NCBI GenBank assembly: GCA_947377285.1
Contig: CANCFT010000009.1
Location: 41,225 to 105,224, forward strand
From: Bacteriovoracaceae bacterium
GTDB taxonomy: Bacteria > Bdellovibrionota > Bacteriovoracia > Bacteriovoracales > Bacteriovoracaceae
Direction of reading: 5' to 3'
Length of the DNA stretch: 64,000 nucleotides
Both the position numbers and the translations under genes were made by a program. The notes under the pieces were generated by a model. The model did no database searches. It was not told where the DNA came from and saw only the letters and a program-made list of their open reading frames with translations. Below are positions 26,172 to 35,226 of this stretch, piece by piece. Position 1 is the stretch's first letter, and every line of letters starts with the position of its first letter.

Positions 26172-26768
26172 ATGGATACAACATATACAATTAAAACTTC
26201 TCGACTGATTTTAAGGGCCTTAAACGAAAATGATTATGATATTTGGAAGGAAGCTCATCTCACTATGTTAGCTCCAAAAAATAAATGGGATGTGGCCAAT
26301 TCTCAATTTACTAATTTTTCTAAATCTGATTTTAAAAAAATACTAAGAGTGAATTCACTTAATCGAAAAAATGAAAGTTTCATCGACTACGCCATTATTG
26401 ATAAAAAGACCAAAAAATATATTGGTAGAGTCAGTTTAATGAATTGTATTCGTTCCGTGACTCAAAGTTCATTTATAGGTTATGTACTCTTTAATAATTA
26501 TTGGGGCCACGGTTTTGCTGCAGAAGCGATGAATGGGCTTTTTCAATTAGCTTTTAAAAAGCATAAGCTACATAGAGTTGTCGCCGGAATTGAGCCCGAG
26601 AATCTTCGCTCAATAAAATTTGCTAAAAAATTGGGGATGAGAAAAGAAGGAGTGTCTAAACGAGTTGTACTTCTGAGAGGGCAATGGCGCGATCTCGTTC
26701 AATTCGCTCTTACGAGTGATGATTTAAATATAAAATGGAAAGGGCAAATAACTCAAAGAAGGACTTAA
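26172..26768 (+). CDS. GNAT acetyltransferase of RimJ/RimL type
   Basis: 198 residues. It opens with the RimJ/RimL pattern 'IKTSRLILRALNENDY' and has the acetyl-CoA-binding stretch 'YWGHGFAAEAMNGLFQLAF' with the 'G-x-G-x-A' loop, followed by 'NLRSIKFAKKLGMRKEG', the usual fourth GNAT motif. RimJ/RimL relatives acetylate N-termini of ribosomal or other proteins, or small amines; the substrate here is unknown. It ends four bases before the convergent outer-membrane protein gene. Confidence 0.92.
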   Translation: MDTTYTIKTSRLILRALNENDYDIWKEAHLTMLAPKNKWDVANSQFTNFSKSDFKKILRVNSLNRKNESFIDYAIIDKKTKKYIGRVSLMNCIRSVTQSSFIGYVLFNNYWGHGFAAEAMNGLFQLAFKKHKLHRVVAGIEPENLRSIKFAKKLGMRKEGVSKRVVLLRGQWRDLVQFALTSDDLNIKWKGQITQRRT

Positions 26769-26772
26769 TGAA

Positions 26773-27597
26773 TTAAAAATAAAATGAAACCTTTGCCAAT
26801 ATTTTTTTATTCCCTAACATTTGATTATATTCGGCCCCAATTTTAAATAATAATAAGTTTAGATTTACCCCTGTAAATAAATGCGTCCCAGAATTAGTGG
26901 ACTGATAAGAACTTGCACTAGAAAAAGTAAAAATGGAAATATTACTAGAACCTGTGACTCCAATATTAGTTTTAGAGTTAATAAGTCCAAAGCCCAAATA
27001 TGGTTCTATGAAGAGGAATTTTTTTGAAATTTCTAAGTTGTATCCTAAACTCGAATTTTCCCAAGTGGTTGTCGCATTAACATTTTGATTACTTGTTGTT
27101 GAGTTATTAATCACACTAGAATAGCCAAACTGGCCACTATTAGCATGTAGCCTTAAAGCAATATTGAGAGCTGGATTTGCCATGAGACTACTCACTTCCC
27201 ACTTGAGTGCGTAGGATGTATTTTTGAGAGTGACGCCTGATAAAGCTATTGATGGAATAAAATTCAATTCACCATTGATTCCAAACGGAAGGGAGAGTCC
27301 TGCAATGATTCCTGCAGTTGGAATAAACGAAATATTTGAAGAAGTTGAATAGAGCTTTGAAACGCGGTTAATTTCAGGAGTGTAAGTAATACCGCCCATA
27401 ACACCTAATTCTAATCCCATCAGCTTTCCTAATGAAGAGGCCGGAGCTAGGATTGAGTGTGCAAAATTTGTTGCAAATTCTTTTGAAATTAAATTTACAT
27501 CATTTTGAGAGAGTGAGTTTAGCGATGGAACTCCACTGGCAAAAAGATTATTTGAAATAATGAAAAGTGATAGTAGGCAAATAATTTTCGACTTCAT
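26773..27597 (-). CDS. Outer-membrane beta-barrel protein, unknown function
   Basis: 274 residues with signal peptide 'IICLLSLFIISNNLFASG'. The mature protein has alternating strand patterns, Ser/Thr/Asn-rich loops and a C-terminal 'ILAKVSFYF' ending in Phe, the signature recognised by the BAM complex. It resembles DUF6588-like barrels. The open frame extends 20 codons further upstream, but a GGAGGG ribosome site and the signal peptide fix the ATG at 27597. It is divergent from the DUF167 gene, with the two promoters squeezed into about 80 bases. Confidence 0.75.
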   Translation of the reverse strand: MKSKIICLLSLFIISNNLFASGVPSLNSLSQNDVNLISKEFATNFAHSILAPASSLGKLMGLELGVMGGITYTPEINRVSKLYSTSSNISFIPTAGIIAGLSLPFGINGELNFIPSIALSGVTLKNTSYALKWEVSSLMANPALNIALRLHANSGQFGYSSVINNSTTSNQNVNATTTWENSSLGYNLEISKKFLFIEPYLGFGLINSKTNIGVTGSSNISIFTFSSASSYQSTNSGTHLFTGVNLNLLLFKIGAEYNQMLGNKKILAKVSFYF

Positions 27598-27680
27598 GGT
27601 GCCCTCCAGGCTAAAACTATTGTACCTCCTCAAAGGGGTGAGATAAAGTAGTGTCATTAATTTGCCGATGGGAAATTAGA

Positions 27681-28031
27681 ATGAAAAAAAGTAAAAAAGT
27701 AAAATCATCAAGTCTAAAAGCTAAAACGGAATCAACTAAATCAAATCTTGTGGATTCTTTCTTTTATTGGGATGGAGATGTTTTAGTATTTAATGTTTTA
27801 GGCACGCCTGGGGCAAAGAAAGATGCTATTTTAAAAGTAAAAGGAAACCAATTAAAAATAAGTGTTACTGAAGACCCAAAAAGAGGGAAAGCGACAGATC
27901 ATATGGTTCGATTTCTTGCAAAAATTTTTGAAGTGCCCGTCTCACATATTGAAGTAGTCTTTGGTCAGATGAATGTAAATAAACAACTCAGGGTCAAAGC
28001 ACCAAAGCACTTGCCATCAGTCTTTCTTTAA
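27681..28031 (+). CDS. DUF167/YggU-family protein
   Basis: 116 residues. After a basic Lys/Ser-rich leader (residues 1-35), the DUF167 domain follows: 'LVFNVLGTPGAKKDAILKV', 'LKISVTEDPKRGKATDHMVRFLAKIF' and 'VVFGQMNVNKQLRVK', all in the expected order. The family is small, cytoplasmic and of unknown function. A GTG at 27651 with GGGGTGAG upstream is an alternative start that would add ten residues. It is followed after a short gap by the DUF1415 gene. Confidence 0.85.
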   Translation: MKKSKKVKSSSLKAKTESTKSNLVDSFFYWDGDVLVFNVLGTPGAKKDAILKVKGNQLKISVTEDPKRGKATDHMVRFLAKIFEVPVSHIEVVFGQMNVNKQLRVKAPKHLPSVFL

Positions 28032-28048
28032 GAGAGAGTCGTTTGCAT

Positions 28049-28597
28049 ATGAATAAAAATCTTACAGCAATTGAGCGATCTACCTATTGGCTTGAAGAAA
28101 TCGTTATTGGTCTAGACTTATGTCCTTTCGCAAGGATCCCTTATAAGAATGGATTAGTTCGGCTTATTGAAAATAAATCTATTTTAGAAAGTGATCAGCT
28201 ATCTTATTTTCTTGATGAATTAGAATTACTTCAAAAGTCACCCGCATCGATTATTTCAACGACGCTAATTGTGTACTCAAAAGACAAAAATGATTTTGAT
28301 AATTTTAATGATTTTGTTGGTCTGTGTGAAGATATGTTAGTTGAATCGGCCCTTGAAGAGCATTTTCAATTAATTGCCTTTCATCCAGAATTTCAGTTTG
28401 AAGGTAAAGATATTAATGACAGAAGTAATTGGGTTGGAAGAGCTCCTTATTCAACAATTCATATTCTAAGGAATTCAGAAATTGAATTAGCACTTGAAAG
28501 TTCTATTGATATGAAAGAAATATCTATTCGCAATGAAGAGCGAATTTCTAAAATGAGTGATGCAGAATTTAATTTAAAATTTAATTATTTTGTCTGA
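28049..28597 (+). CDS. DUF1415-family protein
   Basis: 182 residues. The N-terminal pattern 'TYWLEEIVIGLDLCPFAR' with the invariant LCPFA, and 'AFHPEFQFEG...NRSNWVGRAPYSTIHILR'-like features further on (here 'DRSNWVGRAPYSTIHILR'), identify DUF1415, a cytoplasmic family without known function. I use the ATG at 28049, with AGAGAGAG upstream, rather than the TTG two codons earlier. The 3' end overlaps the convergent cytochrome lipoprotein gene by 13 bases. Confidence 0.85.
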   Translation: MNKNLTAIERSTYWLEEIVIGLDLCPFARIPYKNGLVRLIENKSILESDQLSYFLDELELLQKSPASIISTTLIVYSKDKNDFDNFNDFVGLCEDMLVESALEEHFQLIAFHPEFQFEGKDINDRSNWVGRAPYSTIHILRNSEIELALESSIDMKEISIRNEERISKMSDAEFNLKFNYFV

Positions 28598-29442
28598 GCT
28601 TTTTTTGATTCTAACTCTAGCCAATCGCGAATAATATTTGCTTCATCTATATCGAGAGTTTCTCTTTTATTCGGTGGCATCTTTCCAGAATTAATAAGAT
28701 TGGTGAGTTTAGACTGATCAGGATAATTGAGATTGACATATTTTCCGTGTAAAAGAGTAGAAACATTCTCCATATTTCCAAATTCTCCTTTAGCATTTCC
28801 ATTTGCATGACACCTAAAACATTTCATTTCAAGAATCTTTAGTGCTTGAGTTGAAACATTTTTTTGAGAACTATTATATTTCATGTCATATTCTTGAAGT
28901 CGATCAACAATAGGATCTATCCAATCGAGGATTAACTGTTGGTCTTCAGTAGTTATTTTTTTATGTGGATAAACTAAGGTATAGGCTTTGATAGGCATCG
29001 TTCGATCAGTGACTGCGTTTCTTATGGCCTTTAAAAGGGCAATTTGAGGGGGCGAACCCATTGCTTTAAAGGGAAAGCCAGATCCAAAATTTAAGGCTTT
29101 TAATCCTTCAACCTGGTGACGAGTCACGGGGTTGATTTGTTTAAAAATTCGTCCATAAATAGGAAGTTTAACATTCTCATCATGACAGCTAGCACATTTA
29201 TTTTGAAGAATTAGCTGAATGAACTTGTAAGATTCTTGAGCATCAGAGTTGATCTCTTTAAACACTCTCGTTTTTTCTAATGCAAATTGTTTTTTTTCTT
29301 CTAATTTTTTTTCAATAAGTAATTTTTCTAAGTTTTGAATTTGACGAGAATCTTGAAAATGCAAAGTGCTTTTATTTTGACTTCCAAAAGGAGCCACACA
29401 AGAATATAGAATGAAGACAATGGCCAAGATTAGAAATTTCAT
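28585..29442 (-). CDS. Di-haem c-type cytochrome lipoprotein
   Basis: 285 residues. Lipobox 'ILYSC' (Cys15) indicates export and lipid anchoring. Two c-type haem sites are visible: CASCH (83-87) in a haem-binding domain of the PF14376 type ('ITTEDQQLILDWI' at its end), and CFRCH (208-212) in a second domain ending 'GKMPPNK...DEANIIRDWL', where the Met before PPN may be the second ligand. It should carry electrons at the membrane surface. The open frame is longer upstream; I use the ATG at 29442 because the signal peptide begins there, though the ribosome site is weak. Confidence 0.85.
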   Translation of the reverse strand: MKFLILAIVFILYSCVAPFGSQNKSTLHFQDSRQIQNLEKLLIEKKLEEKKQFALEKTRVFKEINSDAQESYKFIQLILQNKCASCHDENVKLPIYGRIFKQINPVTRHQVEGLKALNFGSGFPFKAMGSPPQIALLKAIRNAVTDRTMPIKAYTLVYPHKKITTEDQQLILDWIDPIVDRLQEYDMKYNSSQKNVSTQALKILEMKCFRCHANGNAKGEFGNMENVSTLLHGKYVNLNYPDQSKLTNLINSGKMPPNKRETLDIDEANIIRDWLELESKKAQTK

Positions 29443-29609
29443 AATCGTTACATTAGCAGGTAAAGAGTAACCATATATAAAAAATGAATTTATTATATAA
29501 ATTTTATATGGTTTATTGCTTATTAAGTTGATCAATTTAGTTCAACTTAAACAAGTTTTTTAAACAAATCAAAACCCAAAACAGATGCAAGATGACTGTT
29601 TTTTTTAGG

Positions 29610-29615
29610 TATAAT
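29610..29615 (+). promoter_or_regulatory. Candidate -10 element before the M48 peptidase gene
   Basis: TATAAT at 29610-29615 lies about 48 bases before the M48 peptidase ATG. A clear -35 at 17 bases is lacking; an ATGACT sits at a shorter spacing. The roughly 220-base gap here separates divergent genes and must hold promoters for both. Confidence 0.35.
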
Positions 29616-29662
29616 AGGTATACTGATAATTCGTCCGGATCCTGATTTGTAGAGAAATTTAA

Positions 29663-30469
29663 ATGAAAAATACAATTTTATTGTCTATGCTTTGTATCCT
29701 TTTTAGCTGCTCTTCAATGAGCTTACCGGGGGTCCATGAACCAAGTGATGCTGAAATTAATGAACAAGCAGCAAAAGCTTATTTAGAAGTTAAAGCAAAA
29801 TCAAAATTATCTACCAACAAAGAATGGAATGATATCGTTCAAAGAGTTGCCAAAAGAATTGCCATTGCTTCTGGTGAAAATTTCCAATGGGAAACAGTTT
29901 TGATTGATAGCCCTGAAGTCAATGCTTGGTGTATGCCTGGTGGAAAAATGGCCGTTTATACTGGGATAATGCCTGTTTTAAAAACTGAAGCCGCACTTGC
30001 CGCGGTTATGGGTCATGAAGTCGCCCACGCAACACTTCGGCATGGAAAACAGCGCTATGCCCGAGCAATATCAGGAAACATCATTGGAATGGCCGTAGGC
30101 GGAGCCGCTATCATTGGAGGCCAGCTCTTATGTAAAACTCAAACTTGTAAAACACTGACAAGTTTAGGCGGAGCTGCTGCAGGGTTTGCAGTAACCTTTT
30201 TTGATCGAAAGTTTTCTAGAGGTGATGAATCGGCGGCAGATAAAACAGGCCAAATATATATGGCACAAGCGGGTTATGATCCGACTGAAGCACCAAGACT
30301 TTGGGATCGTATGAGTGCTAGCCATAATGGAGCAGCACCTCCTGAGTTTATGTCAACTCACCCTTCTGACGAGACTAGAAAAGCTGGACTTAATTCTTGG
30401 ATGACCGAAGCGAATTCTGTTTATAAATTAGCTCCTCATCAATATGGCCTCGGTGAAAATATCAAATAG
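29663..30469 (+). CDS. M48-family zinc metallopeptidase lipoprotein
   Basis: 268 residues. Lipobox 'ILFSC' (Cys16) predicts a lipid-anchored periplasmic enzyme, like the outer-membrane peptidase LoiP or the quality-control protease BepA. The zinc motif HEVAH is at 118-122 ('VMGHEVAHATLRHG'); the third ligand is the Glu of 'GDESAAD' (Glu189). 'MSTHPSDETR' near the C-terminus is typical of the family's substrate-side loop. A histidine kinase gene starts 18 bases after its stop, suggesting one transcript. Confidence 0.93.
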   Translation: MKNTILLSMLCILFSCSSMSLPGVHEPSDAEINEQAAKAYLEVKAKSKLSTNKEWNDIVQRVAKRIAIASGENFQWETVLIDSPEVNAWCMPGGKMAVYTGIMPVLKTEAALAAVMGHEVAHATLRHGKQRYARAISGNIIGMAVGGAAIIGGQLLCKTQTCKTLTSLGGAAAGFAVTFFDRKFSRGDESAADKTGQIYMAQAGYDPTEAPRLWDRMSASHNGAAPPEFMSTHPSDETRKAGLNSWMTEANSVYKLAPHQYGLGENIK

Positions 30470-30486
30470 TCTTCGAGGAAAAGAGA

Positions 30487-32892
30487 ATGGTTAGTCAAAA
30501 AGATGAATTAATAAAAGTTTCAGATGTATTGAGATTGTTTGAGCATTTTAAAAATAATGATTCAAGAAATCTAACAAACCAATTTCCAGAAGCATTTAAA
30601 CCAATCATTCAAGAAATGAATTCATTTTCAGATAAACATTTTATGGATTTTAACCAATCTCCCCAAAATAGCATTTCAGATACGAGTCTATTAAAAGTAC
30701 TTCTGAAATCATCTACTTCGTTGCTATCCTACGTTGATCATAATTATGAGTATAGTTATGTCAATCAAGCTTACGAAGAATGGTTTGGATTGAAGGCCCA
30801 GGATATAATAGGAAAAAAAGTAATTGATATTGTGGGAGAGCTCGCTTATTTGCAAGTGAAACCTCTTTTTTTACGGGCCTTTGCAGGAGAAGCAATCGCC
30901 TTAAAAAAAGAAATGCCTTATAGATTTGGGGGGATTAAAAATGTGGAAATCCATTTTAATCCTGATTTTGATTTGAATGGCGGCGTTCAAGGTGTTTTTG
31001 CTGTTGTTCATGACCTCACTCAAACACATCGGGCAGAACAGAATGCTTTTAAGCTTGAAAATGATTTAGGGCTTATTCTCAATAATATACCTGCAATGAT
31101 TGGTCAGTGGAGTAATGATCAAATTAATATTCATGCTAATAAAGTTTATTCAGATTATTTTGACAGAACTCCAGAATCTATCAAAGGTCTCCATATTAGA
31201 GAGTTAGTCGGAGAAGAATTATATAAATTAAATCTTCCCTACATTTTAAAAGTTTTAAGTGGTGAACCTCAATATTTCGAACGAGATATTCGTAGTCCTT
31301 CAGGAAAAATAAAAAAAACACTGGCCTCTTATATTCCTAATTTTATCCAAGGTAAGGTCGAAGGATTTTTTGTCATTGTTACTGACGTTACAGAGCTTAA
31401 TTCAAAAAATAAAATAATTGCAGATCAGAAAATATTTTATTCAGATATTTTAAAGTCAATGTTAGAAGGATTTGCCGTTCAAGATAAAGACGGAAAAATT
31501 ATATATTTTAATGATGCGGCTTCGAATATATTAGGCTTAAGTCATGATCAGTTATTGGGAAAAACATCTCTAGATCCTGGATGGGAAGCTATTCGTTGTG
31601 ATGGTAGTCCGTTTCCAGGAGAAGAACATCCTGCCATGCAAACAATTAAAACTGGTTTACCCCAATTTGAAATTGACATGGGAATTAGGACTCCAGATGG
31701 TGAAACAAAATGGTTAAAAATTAATTCAATTCCATTTAGTGGCGTTTATGAAAATCAGCAAGCTTCTGTACTCGTCAATTTTAGGGATGTCACTTCCCAG
31801 TTTCATAACGATAAATTAATTTCAGGATTAATTATTAATTCTCCTGGAATGATTTATCAGTTTAAGCTCTCAGTTGATGGAGTTATGAGCTTTCCGTTTG
31901 TAAGTCCAAAAGCCTATGATATTTTTGAAATTTCTAATGAAGAATTCGTTGCAGATTCAGGCTTACTAATAAAAATGGCCCATGAATCTGATCAACCTGG
32001 CTTAATAAAAGCTATCCAAGAAAGTGCAGAGACACTTTTGCCTTTTTATTGGAAAGGACGAATGATTACTAATGATAAAAAACTTAAATGGGTAAGTGCT
32101 AAAAGTATTCCCAGAAAAGAGCATGATGGAACAATCCTCTGGGATGGCATCTTAATTGATATTACTCATGAAGTGAACCTAGAAGAGGAAATTTCGCTTG
32201 GAAGAATGACGGCCGCTCATACGGCAAAGCTTGCGGCGTTAGGAGAAATGTCTGCGGGAGTGGCCCACGAAATTAATAATCCGTTAGCTATTATTTCTGG
32301 GATGACAAAAGTGCTTTCCTATTCTCTAAATGACCCAGAGAAATTTGCTCATAAAGTTACTGAAATTAATAAATCTGTTCAACGAATTTCTAAAATTGTA
32401 AATGGATTAAAGAGATTTGCCAGAGTTGAGTTAAAAACAAAAAGACAAAATCATCAATTAAAATTAATTATTCAAGAGCTTCATACTTATATGGAATTAA
32501 AATCTAAGCAAGATTTTGTTGAATTGAAAATTGAAATTAATTCTGACTCTTCTGCCTTTTGTGATGCGCTAGAAATAGAGCAAGTCATCATTAATTTAAT
32601 CAATAATGCCTTTGATGCTGTAAAAGACTTGAATGAGAAATGGGTTAAATTGCAGCTTTATGAAAATACTAATGACGTCATCATTCGAATCATTGATTCT
32701 GGGAAAGGAATTTCTCTAGAAGATGGGGCTAAATTATTTGACCCCTTCTTTACGAAAAAGAAAGTTGGAGAGGGAACTGGCCTTGGCTTAAGTATCTCAA
32801 AAGGAATTATTAAAGATCACAACGGTGAAATTCAATTAATTCATAACCATTCAAATACTTGTTTTGAGATTAGAATTCCAAAGTCGAAATAA
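30487..32892 (+). CDS. Multi-PAS sensor histidine kinase
   Basis: 801 residues, no membrane helix, so a cytoplasmic sensor. After a short N-terminal region come four PAS-type domains (about 70-185, 190-305, 320-440 and 450-560; e.g. 'GIRTPDGETKWLKINSIPF', 'KWVSAKSIPRKEHDGTILWDGILIDIT'). Then follow a dimerisation helix with the phospho-acceptor His594 in 'SAGVAHEINNPLAIISG' and an ATPase domain with 'VINLINNAFDAV' (N box), 'IIDSGKGI' (G1) and 'GEGTGLGLSISKGI' (G2). No receiver domain is attached and no response regulator gene is adjacent, so its partner is elsewhere. GAGG ribosome site; probably co-transcribed with the M48 peptidase. Confidence 0.95.
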   Translation: MVSQKDELIKVSDVLRLFEHFKNNDSRNLTNQFPEAFKPIIQEMNSFSDKHFMDFNQSPQNSISDTSLLKVLLKSSTSLLSYVDHNYEYSYVNQAYEEWFGLKAQDIIGKKVIDIVGELAYLQVKPLFLRAFAGEAIALKKEMPYRFGGIKNVEIHFNPDFDLNGGVQGVFAVVHDLTQTHRAEQNAFKLENDLGLILNNIPAMIGQWSNDQINIHANKVYSDYFDRTPESIKGLHIRELVGEELYKLNLPYILKVLSGEPQYFERDIRSPSGKIKKTLASYIPNFIQGKVEGFFVIVTDVTELNSKNKIIADQKIFYSDILKSMLEGFAVQDKDGKIIYFNDAASNILGLSHDQLLGKTSLDPGWEAIRCDGSPFPGEEHPAMQTIKTGLPQFEIDMGIRTPDGETKWLKINSIPFSGVYENQQASVLVNFRDVTSQFHNDKLISGLIINSPGMIYQFKLSVDGVMSFPFVSPKAYDIFEISNEEFVADSGLLIKMAHESDQPGLIKAIQESAETLLPFYWKGRMITNDKKLKWVSAKSIPRKEHDGTILWDGILIDITHEVNLEEEISLGRMTAAHTAKLAALGEMSAGVAHEINNPLAIISGMTKVLSYSLNDPEKFAHKVTEINKSVQRISKIVNGLKRFARVELKTKRQNHQLKLIIQELHTYMELKSKQDFVELKIEINSDSSAFCDALEIEQVIINLINNAFDAVKDLNEKWVKLQLYENTNDVIIRIIDSGKGISLEDGAKLFDPFFTKKKVGEGTGLGLSISKGIIKDHNGEIQLIHNHSNTCFEIRIPKSK

Positions 32893-32893
32893 A

Positions 32894-33337
32894 TTATTTT
32901 TTTAAAATTAAAAAAGCACCAGAAAGTAGTAAGGACATTCCAGCGACTCTCATTCCATCAATTTTATGAATTGGTAATCCAAATATTCCGTAATGGTCTA
33001 CAATTAAAGTCATAAGTAATTGTCCCAAAACTATTTGTCCAAAAAAGGCGCCTGCCCCAATTTTTGGTAAAGCAAATACGGCTCCAAAAATAAACGCACT
33101 ACCGATTATCCCTCCAGTAAACAAGTACCATGGAATGGCCGAAACTTTTCTTATCGAAGGCAACTCAACAGAAGAGAAGGCAATTGCAATAGAAAATAAA
33201 GCTAATCCACCTAAGAAGTTGATAAATGCGGCCCCATAAGGATGTTGAATTTGTCGAGCTAAATGAGACGTTATGATCCCTTGAAATGGAATAAAGCAAC
33301 CAATTGAAAAAGCTAATATCGTCCATAAGTAATTCAT
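32894..33337 (-). CDS. DMT-family transporter of the YdcZ/DUF606 type
   Basis: 147 residues with five transmembrane helices, the length and layout of the half-size YdcZ (DUF606) group. Diagnostic pieces are 'GCFIPFQGIITSHLARQIQHPYGAAFINFLGG' in the first third, 'WYLFTGGIIGSAFIFGAVFALPKIGAG' in the middle and 'RVAGMSLLLSGAFLILKK' at the end. Such half-size proteins normally act as dimers; the substrate is unknown. It is convergent with the kinase gene, one base apart. Confidence 0.88.
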   Translation of the reverse strand: MNYLWTILAFSIGCFIPFQGIITSHLARQIQHPYGAAFINFLGGLALFSIAIAFSSVELPSIRKVSAIPWYLFTGGIIGSAFIFGAVFALPKIGAGAFFGQIVLGQLLMTLIVDHYGIFGLPIHKIDGMRVAGMSLLLSGAFLILKK

Positions 33338-33374
33338 TTCTCACATCCAGCAACACAATAGTTGTGTTAAAAAG

Positions 33375-33968
33375 TTAATTCATTTGTATCTTAGGAAATT
33401 TATTTTTTAATTCATTTATTTTTGCTTCAGGGATACTGTTTTCAAATAAATTTAAATAGTTTAATAGAGGTGCGTCTTTGAAAATTTTTTCTGGAAATAA
33501 AGCAATTTTATTCTTAGATAGGCTAAGAACTTTCAATAGGTGATTCGTGGAAAATTGATCAGTGTCAAGTGATGTAATTAGATTGTGATCTAAATTTATT
33601 TTTTCAATTTTTGTGTTTTTTTCAAAAGTTTTTTTCGGTAAAAATAAAATTTTATTATCTGAAAGTCCTAAGAATCTAAGATTGGGAGTCCCTAAAAAAA
33701 GATTTTCAGGAACTGAACTTAATTCATTTTTTGCTAATCGTATCCATTCAATTGAATTGAATCCTTCAAAATCACTGGACTTTAATTCAATAATATTTTT
33801 TTTGATAAGATCAATTTCTTTTAAAGTGCTTATTTCTTCTAATGTTATTCGGTCGCATTTTTTTCGGTAAAATTTCTCGAGCGCAGAAACAACTTGTGTG
33901 TTCCTTTGGCATACAGATGAATACGCATTCATCGGAAATAATATATTTAAAAGTATGATAAACTTCAT
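33375..33968 (-). CDS. Exported leucine-rich-repeat protein
   Basis: 197 residues with a signal peptide ('IILLNILFPMNAYS') and five or six leucine-rich repeats of about 24 residues ('L-x-L-x-x-N-x-I-x-x-L/F' pattern: 'FLGLSDNKILFLPKKTF', 'KINLDHNLITSLDTDQF', 'VLSLSKNKIALFPEKIF'). Two Cys near the mature N-terminus (residues 20 and 38) probably form a cap disulfide. LRR proteins bind other proteins. In an exported protein of a predator this could mean prey or host surface binding, but that is only inference. Confidence 0.82.
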   Translation of the reverse strand: MKFIILLNILFPMNAYSSVCQRNTQVVSALEKFYRKKCDRITLEEISTLKEIDLIKKNIIELKSSDFEGFNSIEWIRLAKNELSSVPENLFLGTPNLRFLGLSDNKILFLPKKTFEKNTKIEKINLDHNLITSLDTDQFSTNHLLKVLSLSKNKIALFPEKIFKDAPLLNYLNLFENSIPEAKINELKNKFPKIQMN

Positions 33969-34149
33969 GTTTAAAATTTCATCAATTCAGGTTGATCTTA
34001 AGACTAATGTTAAAACGGCTTGATTTTTTTTTCAATTGGCAAGTTCGGCTTTATAACCTGATGATTTGACTCAGACTTACTTCATTTTTTAGAATGAAAT
34101 AATTACTTTGTTAAAGGACCTTTTATAAGTTTTGAGATAAAACGAATTC

Positions 34150-35112
34150 ATGAAAAAAATACTATTCTCTACTTTTCTATTATTTGCCACTTCTAGTTTT
34201 TCTCTAGAAACTGATCAATTTATTGCTTCAAACATTATACTCAAGGATTCTTCTGAAATTATGAATCACTATTTTAGCAAGAGTATTCAAAAAAGTTTAG
34301 AAAGCATAAATGCCAGTTCTAAACTGACCAAGAGCAGTTGCCAAGAGTTGGCCTATAAAGTGATGGAAGATGCCACGGGAAAATATTCTATCAGCAAAGC
34401 TAGTAGTTATGCTAGCTCGTCAAGAGAGATTGAGCGATATCCAAGGGACTCTGTATCAGAGCGTGGATATATTCGAAACTCGTTTTATCAACATGCTTGG
34501 TTACCTCTGCAAGTCGTGCAATTGGCCAGGACTATTAATATTAATGGAATTTATTTAGGTACAGATAAATTTGGTCATTTTACAAGAATGGGAATGAATT
34601 ATTATAAAACCTTTTTGAAATTAATCCAAAATGGAACTTCAAAAAAAGAGGCCATTGAAAAAGCAATAATAAATGGTTTTGGAAGTGAGTATGGTATTTT
34701 AGGTTATGGAATTGGTGGTGTACTTTCTTATGGTGACCTAGAAGCTAATTACCAGGGCTTTATGTTTGCACTCGATATGTGCCAGGGCGAAAATCCTATT
34801 TTAACTAAAGTAAATAATTTATGGATAGAAAATCCAAATCATCTTTTTGATTTAAAAAGTTATTTTGGTCCTAAAATGGATGAATCCTATAATTTGAGTT
34901 TTTGGCGAAAGCCTCTTTATCAAAAAATTGAAAATAAATTACACCTTGAGTACTGCGAATCACGAAATTCAAAGATTTTTAAAGAACGAATACTTTTTTA
35001 CAATCAAATAATTCAATTCAATCTAAATGATCGTTTAATTCATGAAAACATTCTTACTCAATCTAAATACGATCGAAAATTAGAGAATTTAGAACTTGGA
35101 TGCGACGAATAA
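34150..35112 (+). CDS. Exported protein, unknown function
   Basis: 320 residues with signal peptide 'ILFSTFLLFATSSFS'. The best-conserved-looking part is 'YLGTDKFGHFTRMGMNYYK' near residues 137-155, where Asp, Lys and His could bind a metal or form an active site, followed by glycine-rich 'GFGSEYGILGYGIGGVLSYGDLEANYQG'. Two Cys pairs are possible (near 66, 213, 275 and 318). I do not recognise the family. It has its own upstream region of 180 bases, with no strong ribosome site before the ATG. Confidence 0.65.
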   Translation: MKKILFSTFLLFATSSFSLETDQFIASNIILKDSSEIMNHYFSKSIQKSLESINASSKLTKSSCQELAYKVMEDATGKYSISKASSYASSSREIERYPRDSVSERGYIRNSFYQHAWLPLQVVQLARTININGIYLGTDKFGHFTRMGMNYYKTFLKLIQNGTSKKEAIEKAIINGFGSEYGILGYGIGGVLSYGDLEANYQGFMFALDMCQGENPILTKVNNLWIENPNHLFDLKSYFGPKMDESYNLSFWRKPLYQKIENKLHLEYCESRNSKIFKERILFYNQIIQFNLNDRLIHENILTQSKYDRKLENLELGCDE

Positions 35113-35158
35113 TTTCATTCCTGATGATTAGATGATTATTAACTGATCTATCTCATGA

Positions 35159-35193
35159 TATGTCTATTTCTATAGACCGATAATATAGACATA
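35159..35193. promoter_or_regulatory. Inverted repeat upstream of the exported HAD gene
   Basis: TATGTCTAT (35159-35167) and its exact complement ATAGACATA (35185-35193) are separated by 17 bases. The half site TATAGAC also occurs at 35171-35177, in direct orientation 13 bases from the right copy. The repeats lie 34-68 bases before the HAD gene's ATG and overlap the likely promoter, so they look like an operator. The arms could instead fold as an RNA hairpin. Confidence 0.4.
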
Positions 35194-35226
35194 GGATCAG
35201 TAAGAATTATTCTTCAGGGAGGATCT

